A DNA stretch of 64,000 nt from Collinsella sp. An307. GTDB lineage: Bacteria > Actinomycetota > Coriobacteriia > Coriobacteriales > Coriobacteriaceae. The stretch is from the NCBI RefSeq assembly GCF_002161805.1, contig NZ_NFIP01000001.1, positions 248,001-312,000 of the forward strand, in the 5' to 3' direction. The translations under genes were made by a program, and so were the position numbers. The notes beneath the pieces are model-generated. The model searched no databases. It was not told where the DNA came from and saw only the letters and a list, made by a program, of their open reading frames with translations. This document shows, one piece after another, positions 1 through 9,143 of the stretch (the stretch's first letter is position 1; the number at the start of each line of letters is the position of its first letter).

Positions 1-2
1 AC

Positions 3-1235
3 GGGCTCAATGTGAGAAGCGAGATCGGGCAGCTCAAGAAGGTCATGCTCCACCGCCCGGGCGAGGAGCTCACCAACCTGCCCCCGCGCGACCTTACGCG
101 CCTGCTCTTTGACGACGTTCCCTTCTTGCCCGAGGCGCAGCGCGAGCACGACGCCTTTGCCGACACGCTGCGCGCCGCCGGTGTGGAGGTGCTCTATCTG
201 GAGCAGCTCGTCGCCGAGGCGCTCGACGCGGTCGAGGGCGCGCGCGAGGAGTTCCTCTCCCAGTGGATCTGCGAGGCGGGCATCAAAGGCGACGTTGCCA
301 CCACGGCCGTGCGCGAGCTTCTGGACGCCATCACCGACACCCGTGAGCTCGTGAAAAAGACCATGGCGGGCATCGCGCGCCGCGAGGTGGATCTTCCCTT
401 GGGCAGCAGCGCCACCTTGAACGCGCTCGTGGCCTCAGAGTCGGAGTCCCACCTGCTGGTGGACCCCATGCCCAACCTCTACTTCTGCCGCGATCCCTTT
501 GCCGTGGTGGGCGACGGCGTGCTCCTCAACCGCATGTACTCGCCTGTCCGCAATCGCGAGAGCATCTACGGCAAGTACCTGTTCAAGTACCATCCCGCCC
601 ACCGGGACGCTTCGCTCTACTACCGGCGCGGCGCGTCATTTCATATCGAGGGCGGAGACGTGCTCGTGCTCTCGCGCGACACCATCGCCGTCGGCATCTC
701 CGAGCGCACCGAGGCCGCTGCGATCGACGTCCTCGCCCAGAGCATGTTTTGGGATACCGATAGCCCCGTCGAGCGGATCTTGGCCTTCAACATCCCGGTC
801 TCGCGCGCGTTCATGCATCTGGACACCGTCTTCACCCAAGTGGATGTGGACGCCTTCACCATCCATCCCGCCATTGTGGGGACGCTCCAGGTCTTTACGC
901 TCACGCCCGGTGCCGTGCCGGGTGAGGTGCGTATCCGCGAGGAGGTCGACACCCTCGAGCACATCCTCGCCCGTACCCTTAGGCTCGACGCGGTGCGGCT
1001 TATCCCCTGCGGTGGGGGAGACGCCATCGCCGCCGATCGCGAGCAGTGGAGCGACGGCTCCAACACGCTTGCCGTGGCGCCGGGGCGCATCTGCGTCTAC
1101 GACCGCAACGTGGCCACCAACGAAGCGCTTGCGCAGGCGGGCATGGAGCTTTTGGTGGTGGAATCGGCCGAGCTCTCGCGCGGGCGGGGCGGCCCGCGCT
1201 GCATGAGCATGCCCTTTGAACGGGCGGACGTGTAA
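3..1235 (+). CDS. arcA: Arginine deiminase, 5' end cut by window edge
   Basis: Hydrolyses arginine to citrulline and ammonia, the first step of the cytoplasmic arginine deiminase pathway. The reading frame is open from base 3. The codons before GTG at 12 (G-L-N) continue the usual family N-terminus ahead of SEIGQLKKVMLHRPG, so the true start lies just outside the window. Family landmarks seen in order are FCRDPFA (RDP loop), HIEGGDV (catalytic His/Glu region), FMHLDTVFTQVD, and a C-terminal GGPRCMSMP holding the nucleophilic Cys near residue 400. Length of about 411 residues matches the family. The next gene is ornithine carbamoyltransferase, as in ADI operons. The identification is secure; only the start is missing. 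Confidence 0.96.
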   Translation, partial: GLNVRSEIGQLKKVMLHRPGEELTNLPPRDLTRLLFDDVPFLPEAQREHDAFADTLRAAGVEVLYLEQLVAEALDAVEGAREEFLSQWICEAGIKGDVATTAVRELLDAITDTRELVKKTMAGIARREVDLPLGSSATLNALVASESESHLLVDPMPNLYFCRDPFAVVGDGVLLNRMYSPVRNRESIYGKYLFKYHPAHRDASLYYRRGASFHIEGGDVLVLSRDTIAVGISERTEAAAIDVLAQSMFWDTDSPVERILAFNIPVSRAFMHLDTVFTQVDVDAFTIHPAIVGTLQVFTLTPGAVPGEVRIREEVDTLEHILARTLRLDAVRLIPCGGGDAIAADREQWSDGSNTLAVAPGRICVYDRNVATNEALAQAGMELLVVESAELSRGRGGPRCMSMPFERADV

Positions 1236-1335
1236 ACACTTGGCGTCGCGCCCGCGCGGTCAGCGTGCCCTCGCGCGCGCATCCGCTACGATGGGGCGAC
1301 CGACCACCCGGCCCCGGCACAATGCTGCATTTGGG

Positions 1336-1364
1336 TGCATTTGGGGACGGGGTCAAAACGTGCA
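1336..1364. repeat. Copy 1 of a dispersed 24-bp hairpin-forming repeat
   Basis: The core from 1341 to 1364 matches 23793-23816 at 22 of 24 positions. The full 29-bp unit begins and ends with TGCA, and inside it GAC and GTC face each other across a GGG loop, so it can fold as a small imperfect hairpin. It lies in the arcA-arcB gap, 41 bp before the arcB start. It resembles REP-type intergenic repeats. No transposase is visible nearby. Confidence 0.5.
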
Positions 1365-1404
1365 TCTGGTACCTGCGGCAGCGCCGCGGCGAGAAAGGAC
1401 TTCC

Positions 1405-2400
1405 ATGGGCGTCAACATCTCCGGTAGGAGCTTCCTCAAGCTACTCGACTTCTCCACGCAAGAGATCGAGTACCTGCTCGCCCTCTCCCGCAACTTCAAG
1501 GATATGAAGCGCGCCGGCGTGCCGCACCGCTACCTCGAGGGCAAAAACATCGTGCTGCTCTTCCAAAAGACCTCCACGCGCACGCGCTGCGCCTTTGAGG
1601 TCGCCGGGCACGACCTTGGCATGGGCGTGACCTATCTTGACCCGAGCGGCTCACAGATGGGGCACAAGGAGTCCATCGCCGACACGGCGCGCGTGCTCGG
1701 GCGCATGTTCGACGGCATCGAGTTCCGCGGTTTTGCGCAGGACGATGTGGAGGAGCTCGCCAAGTTTGCCGGCGTGCCCGTATGGAACGGCCTGACCGAC
1801 CTGTGGCACCCCACGCAGATGCTCGCCGACGTCCTGACCATTCAGGAGAACTTCAACTACGACATCAAGGGCAAGACCGTCGTCTTTATGGGCGACGCCA
1901 AGAACAACGTGGCGCGCTCGCTCATGGTGGTGTGCGCCAAGCTCGGCATGAACTTTGTGGCGTGCGGGCCCAAGACGTGCATGCCCGCACGCGACGTCAT
2001 CGACGCCTGCGAGCCCATCGCCGCTGCAAGCGGCGCGACCATCACGCTCACGACCGATCCGGTTGCCGCCTGCACCGGGGCCGATGTGGTCTACACCGAC
2101 GTGTGGGTCTCGCTCGGCGAGCCGGCAGAGATCTGGGGCGAGCGCATCCGCGAGCTTTCGCCCTACCGCGTGACCGAGGAGCTCATGGCCATGACCGCGC
2201 CGGGCGGCATCTTCATGCACTGCCTGCCGGCGTTCCACGACACCAAGACTTCCACGGGCGCCAAGATCGCCGACGAGTTTGGCCTTACCGAGATGGAGGT
2301 CTCAGACGCGGTCTTTGAGGGGCCGCGCTCGCGCGTGTTCGACGAGGCGGAGAACCGCATGCACACCATCAAGGCGGTCATGTACGCAACGCTCAAGTAA
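1405..2400 (+). CDS. arcB: Ornithine carbamoyltransferase
   Basis: Interconverts citrulline plus phosphate with ornithine plus carbamoyl phosphate; beside arcA the catabolic direction is expected. The 331-residue protein shows the carbamoyl-phosphate site KTSTRTR, then HPTQMLAD, and the ornithine-binding HCLPAFHD, which together define an OTCase. The frame is open further upstream, but ATG 1405 is chosen because AAAGGA sits just before it and GVNISGRSFLKLLDF is the normal family N-terminus. The 169-bp gap to arcA carries a dispersed repeat. No carbamate kinase or arginine/ornithine antiporter follows, so the rest of the pathway is elsewhere or upstream. Confidence 0.96.
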   Translation: MGVNISGRSFLKLLDFSTQEIEYLLALSRNFKDMKRAGVPHRYLEGKNIVLLFQKTSTRTRCAFEVAGHDLGMGVTYLDPSGSQMGHKESIADTARVLGRMFDGIEFRGFAQDDVEELAKFAGVPVWNGLTDLWHPTQMLADVLTIQENFNYDIKGKTVVFMGDAKNNVARSLMVVCAKLGMNFVACGPKTCMPARDVIDACEPIAAASGATITLTTDPVAACTGADVVYTDVWVSLGEPAEIWGERIRELSPYRVTEELMAMTAPGGIFMHCLPAFHDTKTSTGAKIADEFGLTEMEVSDAVFEGPRSRVFDEAENRMHTIKAVMYATLK

Positions 2401-2512
2401 CCGAGGCACGTGCTTCTAAGCAAGCCGAGGTTCGCAACCCCGCAGCATCCGTGCAGCGATATGAGATTGTGCGCAGATGGGGATGTGCGGGCATTCCGCC
2501 GCGCCGCTCCGC

Positions 2513-2518
2513 TATACT
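2513..2518 (+). promoter_or_regulatory. -10-like TATACT upstream of the DUF1846 gene
   Basis: TATACT lies 56 bp before the start codon in the 174-bp gap after arcB. No good -35 hexamer is seen 16-18 bp upstream, so this is only a candidate. Confidence 0.3.
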
Positions 2519-2574
2519 GGCTAGGTTGAAACGGGGCGGCACCGCTCCGAGGACAGAGCCGGAAGGAGCGCCGC

Positions 2575-4056
2575 ATGCGCGAGGGGTTTAGCAACGATCG
2601 GTACATCGAGCTGCAGGCGGCGCGCATCAAGGAGCGTATCGCGCAGTTTGGTGGCAAGCTCTACCTCGAGTTTGGCGGCAAGCTCTTTGACGACTACCAC
2701 GCGAGCCGCGTGCTGCCGGGCTTTGCGCCGGACAGCAAGTTCCGCATGCTGCAGAGTATCGCGGACGATGTCGAGGTCATCATCGCCATCAACGCGAACG
2801 ACATCGAGAAGAACAAGGCCCGCGGCGACCTCGGCATCACCTACGATGAGGACGTCCTGCGCCTGGCGGACATCTTCCGCTCCAACGGCTTTGCCGTCGC
2901 TGCGGTGGTGCTCACCCAGTACGCCGGCCAGCCTGCGGCAGACGCGTTCCGCCGTCGCCTCTCCATGCTCGGCATCACCTGCAAGCTGCACTATCCCATC
3001 GAGGGGTACCCGCACGACATCGACCTTATCGTGTCGGAGGAGGGCTACGGCAAAAACGAGTTCGTGGAGACCGAGCGCCCGCTCGTGGTGGTGACGGCCC
3101 CCGGCCCCGGCTCGGGCAAGCTTGCAACGTGCCTCAGCCAGATCTACCGCGAGCATCAGCGCGGCGTCAAGGCGGGTTACGCCAAGTTCGAGACCTTCCC
3201 GGTGTGGAACCTGCCGCTCAAGCACCCCGTGAACATCGCGTACGAGGCGGCGACCGTCGACCTCGACGACTCCAACATCATCGACTCCTTCCACCTCGAG
3301 GCCTACGGCGAGACCACGGTCAACTACAACCGCGACGTCGAGGCGTTCCCCGTGGTGAAGGCCCTTATGGAGAAGATCATGGGGGAGAGCCCCTATCAGA
3401 GCCCCACGGATATGGGCGTCAACATGGTGGGCTTTGCCATCACGGACGACGAGGCCTGCCGCGAGGCGGCCCAGATGGAGATTGTGCGCCGCTACTTCAC
3501 CGCGGCGGTGAACGTCAAGCGCACGGGCACGGGCCAGGAGTTCGTCGACAAGCTGAAGCTCATCATGAAGAAGGCCGGGGTGGGGAAGGACTTCTCGCCC
3601 GCGCGCTCGGCGGCGCTGCTCAAGGAGGAGACGACGGGGGCGCCCGTGGGGGCCATGGTGCTGCCCGACGGCTCTGTGGTGGCCGGTAAGACCTCCGAGC
3701 GGCTCGGCGCGGCGAGTTCGCTCATGATGAACGCGCTCAAGAGCGTGACGGGCGTGGACATGGAGCTCGAGGTCATCAGCAACGAGGCCATCGAGCCCAT
3801 CAGCCGCCTCAAGACCCAGCAGCTCGGCAGCAAGAACCCGCGCCTGCATCCGGACGAGACGCTCATCGCGCTCTCCATCACCTCGGCCACAAGCGACGTG
3901 GCCGCGCAGGTGCTCGCCGGCCTGCCGAAGCTCCGCGGCTGCGACGCGTTCTTCTCGGTCATCATCTCCGCGACCGACGAGTCGCTCCTAAAGCGCCTTG
4001 GCATCAACGTGTGCTGCGAGCCCAAGTTCGAGCGCAGCGGCTACTACCACAAGTAA
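2575..4056 (+). CDS. DUF1846 (UPF0371) family protein
   Basis: This 493-residue soluble protein matches the conserved UPF0371/DUF1846 family: the N-terminus reads SNDRYIELQAARIKERI then GGKLYLEFGGKLFDDYHA. The segment APGPGSGKLATCLSQ looks like a phosphate-binding loop, and a glycine-rich loop (VLPDGSVVAGKTS) occurs in the C-terminal half. Structures exist for the family but I know of no established reaction, so none is assigned. GGAAGGA sits 8 bp before ATG 2575. The gene appears to be transcribed alone. There is no signal peptide and no membrane segment. Confidence 0.85.
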   Translation: MREGFSNDRYIELQAARIKERIAQFGGKLYLEFGGKLFDDYHASRVLPGFAPDSKFRMLQSIADDVEVIIAINANDIEKNKARGDLGITYDEDVLRLADIFRSNGFAVAAVVLTQYAGQPAADAFRRRLSMLGITCKLHYPIEGYPHDIDLIVSEEGYGKNEFVETERPLVVVTAPGPGSGKLATCLSQIYREHQRGVKAGYAKFETFPVWNLPLKHPVNIAYEAATVDLDDSNIIDSFHLEAYGETTVNYNRDVEAFPVVKALMEKIMGESPYQSPTDMGVNMVGFAITDDEACREAAQMEIVRRYFTAAVNVKRTGTGQEFVDKLKLIMKKAGVGKDFSPARSAALLKEETTGAPVGAMVLPDGSVVAGKTSERLGAASSLMMNALKSVTGVDMELEVISNEAIEPISRLKTQQLGSKNPRLHPDETLIALSITSATSDVAAQVLAGLPKLRGCDAFFSVIISATDESLLKRLGINVCCEPKFERSGYYHK

Positions 4057-4072
4057 CCGTTTTAGGCTGTTG

Positions 4073-4107
4073 TTACCGTTCACGGGTTTCGCTTCCGTGA
4101 ACGGTAA
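4073..4107. promoter_or_regulatory. Perfect 13-bp inverted repeat upstream of pyrG
   Basis: Arms TTACCGTTCACGG (4073-4085) and CCGTGAACGGTAA (4095-4107) pair perfectly around a 9-nt loop. No T-run follows on either strand, so an intrinsic terminator is doubtful. It begins 16 bp after the DUF1846 stop and lies 87 bp before pyrG. It could be an operator or an RNA stem in the pyrG leader. Confidence 0.5.
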
Positions 4108-4164
4108 ATCTTCAGCGTTTGCCTGCGCGTTGAGTGCTACGATTAAGTCCCGTAAGGACAGTAG

Positions 4165-5862
<1,698 letters not shown>

Positions 5863-5863
5863 C

Positions 5864-6811
5864 ATGGGCGCGCCGCACCGCGCGTCGGACAATCCCCCCG
5901 CCACACCGCTCTCGCGCGCGGCGGGGGAGTACCTGGCCTATCTCGCCGTCGAGCGGGGCCTCTCCGACAATACCGTTGCGGCCTATCGGCGCGACCTGTC
6001 CGCCTATCTCGACTTTCTTTCTGAGCGAGGCATCGCAGACCCCGACCGCGTGAGCCGCCGCGACGTGGACGACTTTGTTGCGGCGCGGCGCGACGGCGGC
6101 TATGCGGACGCCTCCATCGAGCGGGCGCTCTCCGCCGTCAAGGGCTTTCACGCCTTTATGGTGCGCGAGAATATGGCGACCGAGCATCCCACCTCGGCGG
6201 TGAAGCTCCCCAAGAAAGAGGAGCGCCTGCCCGACTTCATCTCAATCGACGCCGCCGCGCGCCTGGTGGAGCAGCCCTTTGCGCCCACGGCTACCGGCGC
6301 GCGCGACCGTGCGGTGCTGGAGGTCCTCTACGGCTGCGGCCTGCGCGTGAGCGAGCTCGTCTCTCTCGATGTGCGTGATCTCTATCTTGACGAGGGTTTT
6401 GTGCGGGTCTTTGGCAAGGGGTTCAAGGAGCGGCTCGTCCCTCTGGTGGGGTCGGCGCGCCGCGCGCTCACGGCCTACCTCGACGGGCCCCGCGCCGAGC
6501 TCGCCGCCCACGCCCGCCGCTCCGCCACGCCCTCGGCGGTCTTTCTCAACAAGAACGGCGGGCGCCTCTCGCGCCAGACGGTCCATGCGCTCTGCGAGCG
6601 GTACGGGCGCGCCGTAGGTATAGAGGGACTGCACCCGCATACACTCCGCCACTCGTTTGCGACCCACATGCTCGCCGGTGGGGCGGACCTGCGCGTGCTC
6701 CAGGAGATACTGGGGCATGCGAACATCGCCACCACGCAGATCTACACCCACGTCGACCGCACGCAGCTCACCGAGGTCTATCTGGCGGCGCATCCGCGCG
6801 CCCGCGCCTAG
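5864..6811 (+). CDS. xerD: Tyrosine recombinase XerD
   Basis: Site-specific recombinase that resolves chromosome dimers, normally with XerC at dif. The 315-residue protein has the SAM-like N-terminal core-binding domain (about residues 20-105) and the catalytic domain. The catalytic set is visible: Arg161 (GCGLRVSEL), Lys185 (GKGFKERL), His259 and Arg262 in HTLRHSF, the His of LGHANI, and Tyr294 (QIYTHVD). Length and motif order fit XerC/XerD rather than an integrase. It starts 1 bp after pyrG. No inverted repeats or att-like duplications surround it, so it is a housekeeping gene. XerD rather than XerC is a judgement from the overall sequence. Confidence 0.88.
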   Translation: MGAPHRASDNPPATPLSRAAGEYLAYLAVERGLSDNTVAAYRRDLSAYLDFLSERGIADPDRVSRRDVDDFVAARRDGGYADASIERALSAVKGFHAFMVRENMATEHPTSAVKLPKKEERLPDFISIDAAARLVEQPFAPTATGARDRAVLEVLYGCGLRVSELVSLDVRDLYLDEGFVRVFGKGFKERLVPLVGSARRALTAYLDGPRAELAAHARRSATPSAVFLNKNGGRLSRQTVHALCERYGRAVGIEGLHPHTLRHSFATHMLAGGADLRVLQEILGHANIATTQIYTHVDRTQLTEVYLAAHPRARA

Positions 6812-6876
6812 CGCACCCACAGTGACCCCCTGAGCGCCACCTGCGCCTTCTTTGTTTCGACACAAATCGGCAGGTA

Positions 6877-6890
6877 CGAACAGAAATTCG
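6877..6890. promoter_or_regulatory. LexA-like box
   Basis: CGAAC, four bases, then ATTCG differs from the Gram-positive/actinobacterial LexA consensus CGAAC-N4-GTTCG at one base. No gene start lies close downstream; the terminator at 6914 does. Chance occurrence is quite possible. Confidence 0.2.
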
Positions 6891-6913
6891 ATTCAATCCT
6901 AGCTTGAAGGTTT

Positions 6914-6950
6914 GCCCCCACCGGCTCCTAACGACCGGTGGGGGCCTTTT
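6914..6950 (+). terminator. Intrinsic terminator after xerD
   Basis: An 11-bp perfect stem (GCCCCCACCGG with CCGGTGGGGGC) and a 10-nt loop are followed by CCTTTT. It separates the pyrG-xerD unit from the dcw cluster. Confidence 0.85.
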
Positions 6951-6980
6951 GTGTGCTCTACCCCCATATCTTGTGTTTCG

Positions 6981-7086
6981 TGGGGTGGGGCATGGTGGTT
7001 GGTGGGACCGCTGAGACACCGATTTGGGGCGTTGGGGGAGAAAATGGGAAAAAGTGGGGTGCGAGGGGGAGAAAAGCCTATAGAAT
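6981..7086 (+). promoter_or_regulatory. Probable mraZ/dcw promoter region with MraZ-type TGGG repeats
   Basis: TGGG starts at 6981, 6986, 7003, 7025, 7033, 7045 and 7055; the last two are 10 bp apart, the spacing known for MraZ operators. TATAGA/TAGAAT at 7079-7086 could be the -10, about 64 bp before the mraZ start. MraZ binds such arrays and represses dcw in other bacteria. The operator role here is inferred. Confidence 0.5.
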
Positions 7087-7149
7087 GGATGGCGTCGACA
7101 GCGGGGTGGCTCCCGCATTCGCCCACGAATTGCCTAAGGGGGTGCAGCG

Positions 7150-7587
7150 GTGTATCTGACCGGTTCTTACAATCGAAACCTCGATGCAAAGGGCCGTCTT
7201 TCTCTTCCGCCTGCATTCCGCAAGGAACTCGATGAGCGAGTGAAGGTCATCTACGCTCCTGAAAAGGAGGTCGACGCCGTGTACGTGTTCACCGAGGACA
7301 CGTTCAAGGTCTGGCTCGACTCGGTGTTCGAAGCAAAGGGCGGGTACGACCCGACGAGCGAAGAGCACCGCTCCGTCAGAGAATGGCTGAACGGTGAGGC
7401 AACCACACTTGAAATAGACTCCGCCTCCCGCATCAGTCTTCCTGAGGAGTGTCGCGCCGATGCACGCCTCGACCGCGAGGTCACCGTCGTCGGTAACGGC
7501 GACCGCCTGGTGGTTTGGGATCGTGCGACGCACGACGCGCGCAAGGCGAACGTCCGCAAGGTTGTCGCGAACTTCTTCGACAACTAG
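7150..7587 (+). CDS. mraZ: Transcriptional regulator MraZ
   Basis: DNA-binding regulator with two AbrB-like (SpoVT) repeats that forms ring oligomers and controls the dcw cluster. The 145-residue protein has both conserved repeats: NLDAKGRLSLPPAFRKEL near the N-terminus, matching DxKGRLxLP, and SASRISLPEEC in the second half. The start is GTG 7150, preceded by AAGGGGGTG. It is the first gene of the dcw cluster and sits behind an array of TGGG motifs, the known MraZ target, so autoregulation is likely. Residues 42-75 are longer and more acidic than in short MraZ proteins. Confidence 0.94.
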   Translation: MYLTGSYNRNLDAKGRLSLPPAFRKELDERVKVIYAPEKEVDAVYVFTEDTFKVWLDSVFEAKGGYDPTSEEHRSVREWLNGEATTLEIDSASRISLPEECRADARLDREVTVVGNGDRLVVWDRATHDARKANVRKVVANFFDN

Positions 7588-7614
7588 TCCGGGCACCTTG
7601 GAGAGGACACGTAC

Positions 7615-8580
7615 ATGGGTGAGGGAACGTTGACACCTGAATATCGGCACGAACCCGTAATGCTTCCGGAAGTGCTCGACGCGCTTTCGCTCGCACCCGG
7701 TGACACGGTGTGCGACTGCACGCTCGGCGGCGCCGGCCACTCGGTGAAGTTGGCCGCTGCCGTGGGAGCCGAGGGGCTTCTCATTGGGATCGATCAGGAC
7801 GACATGGCTCTCGAGGCGGCATCCAAGCGCCTTGAGCGCGAGGCGCCCGGCACCCCCCAAAAACTCCTCAAGGGCAACTTCGGCGACCTTGACGAGCTTC
7901 TGTGCTCGGCCGAGATTCCCGGTGTGGACGGTTTTCTCTTCGACCTGGGCGTCTCGAGCCCGCAGCTCGATATCCCGGAGCGGGGGTTCTCGTACAACGA
8001 GGACGCCCCCCTAGACATGCGGATGGACCCGAGTAACAACACTCTAACCGCAGCTGATGTCATCAACACCTTTGACGAAGCAGACATCGCTCGGGCCCTG
8101 CGCCGCTATGGCGACGAGAAGTACGCGCGTGAGATCGCGCGCGAGATCTGCCGCCGCCGGGAGGAGAAGCCCATCGAGACCACGGTGGGGCTCGTCGATG
8201 CGATCAAGGCGGCCATACCCGCCGCGGCGCGCCGACACGGGCATCATCCGGCGCGGAAGTCCTTCCAGGCGATCCGCATCGTGGTGAACCGGGAGCTCGA
8301 TGTTCTCGAGAGGGGACTTGAGGCGGCGATCCGCTGGCTCAACCCGGGAGGGCGCGTCTGCGTCATCTCGTACCACTCGCTCGAGGACCGCATCGTGAAG
8401 CACATCTTCCAGGAGATGAGCCGGGGCTGCACCTGCCCACCGGAGCTTCCGGTGTGCGTCTGCGGCAACGTGCCGACGCTCAGAGTCATAACCCGAAAAC
8501 CGCTGGTGGCGAGCGCCGATGAGGTGAAGCGCAACCCGCGGGCGAGATCGGCGAAGATCCGCGTCGCCGAGCGCCTCTGA
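7615..8580 (+). CDS. rsmH: 16S rRNA (cytosine(1402)-N(4))-methyltransferase RsmH
   Basis: Methylates N4 of C1402 in 16S rRNA with SAM. The 321-residue protein opens with YRHEPVMLPEVLDAL and the SAM-binding DCTLGGAGHS, followed by FDLGVSSPQLD and a C-terminal CVISYHSLEDRIVK, the standard MraW signatures. It starts 27 bp after mraZ with GGAGAGGA before ATG 7615, in the normal mraZ-rsmH order. A cysteine-containing stretch near the C-terminus (CTCPPELPVCVCG) is typical of the family. Cytoplasmic. Confidence 0.97.
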   Translation: MGEGTLTPEYRHEPVMLPEVLDALSLAPGDTVCDCTLGGAGHSVKLAAAVGAEGLLIGIDQDDMALEAASKRLEREAPGTPQKLLKGNFGDLDELLCSAEIPGVDGFLFDLGVSSPQLDIPERGFSYNEDAPLDMRMDPSNNTLTAADVINTFDEADIARALRRYGDEKYAREIAREICRRREEKPIETTVGLVDAIKAAIPAAARRHGHHPARKSFQAIRIVVNRELDVLERGLEAAIRWLNPGGRVCVISYHSLEDRIVKHIFQEMSRGCTCPPELPVCVCGNVPTLRVITRKPLVASADEVKRNPRARSAKIRVAERL

Positions 8581-8672
8581 CGGCGCCCGACAACGTCTGA
8601 CCCGGCCTCGCAGATCCGTAAACGAACGATAAACGAACTACCCATACGTGAGGGACGGAAGGCCGGCATATC

Positions 8673-9134
8673 ATGGGTTACCACACCACAAACGCAGCTT
8701 ACGCCTATGATATGCAGGCTGTTCCCGCATACGCTCCCGCAGCTCCCGCTCCGCGCACCCAGGAGCGCCCGCGCTTTGACGTGTACACCGGCCAGGGCCG
8801 TGAGGCAAACCAGCTCGTAAGCCCTGCCTTCACGCACGTCCTCAAGGTGTTTGCCGTTCTTGTGGCGCTCGTGTTCACCATCGGCATGGCGCGCGTGGGT
8901 ATCGCGAGCCTGACGGCGGCGGAGCTCAACGCCAACGCGACGGTCTCGAACGAGCTCACCGCCGCGCGCGACCAGTCGGGCGACCTCGAGGTCATGCGCT
9001 CGGTCTACGGCGCCGATGCGCGCATTCGCGACCTTGCGGAGGACACCCTCGGCATGGTCGAGCCTGCCTCGCGCATCACGCTCGATATGAGCGACGCGGC
9101 GGCCGGCGCGGCTGCGGCATCGACGGCAGAGTAA
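8673..9134 (+). CDS. ftsL: FtsL-like septum formation protein
   Basis: Small bitopic membrane protein in the position always held by ftsL, between rsmH and ftsI. The 153 residues comprise a cytoplasmic Pro/Ala/Tyr-rich region (1-49), one membrane segment at about 53-76 (VLKVFAVLVALVFTIGMARV), and an extracytoplasmic part beginning with a heptad-like stretch (ELNANATVSNELTAARDQSG), as expected for the FtsL/DivIC coiled coil. FtsL works with DivIC/FtsB and FtsQ to activate FtsWI. Sequence conservation is low in this family, so the call rests on topology and position. A GGACGGAAGG SD precedes ATG 8673. Confidence 0.8.
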   Translation: MGYHTTNAAYAYDMQAVPAYAPAAPAPRTQERPRFDVYTGQGREANQLVSPAFTHVLKVFAVLVALVFTIGMARVGIASLTAAELNANATVSNELTAARDQSGDLEVMRSVYGADARIRDLAEDTLGMVEPASRITLDMSDAAAGAAAASTAE

Positions 9135-9143
9135 GGAGCCCTC

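Larger units (their letters stand above)
6812..7149. other. 338-bp intergenic region between xerD and mraZ
   Basis: No convincing gene is present. It holds an AT-richer stretch with a LexA-like box (6877-6890), a strong intrinsic terminator (6914-6950), and an array of TGGG motifs ending in a possible -10 element ahead of mraZ. The array is the expected place for the dcw promoter and MraZ autoregulation. Confidence 0.7.

Noticed and set aside
5864-6811. xerD as the integrase of a mobile island
   Set aside because: It is coupled to pyrG, has XerD length and motifs, and no tRNA end, att repeat or phage gene lies near it.
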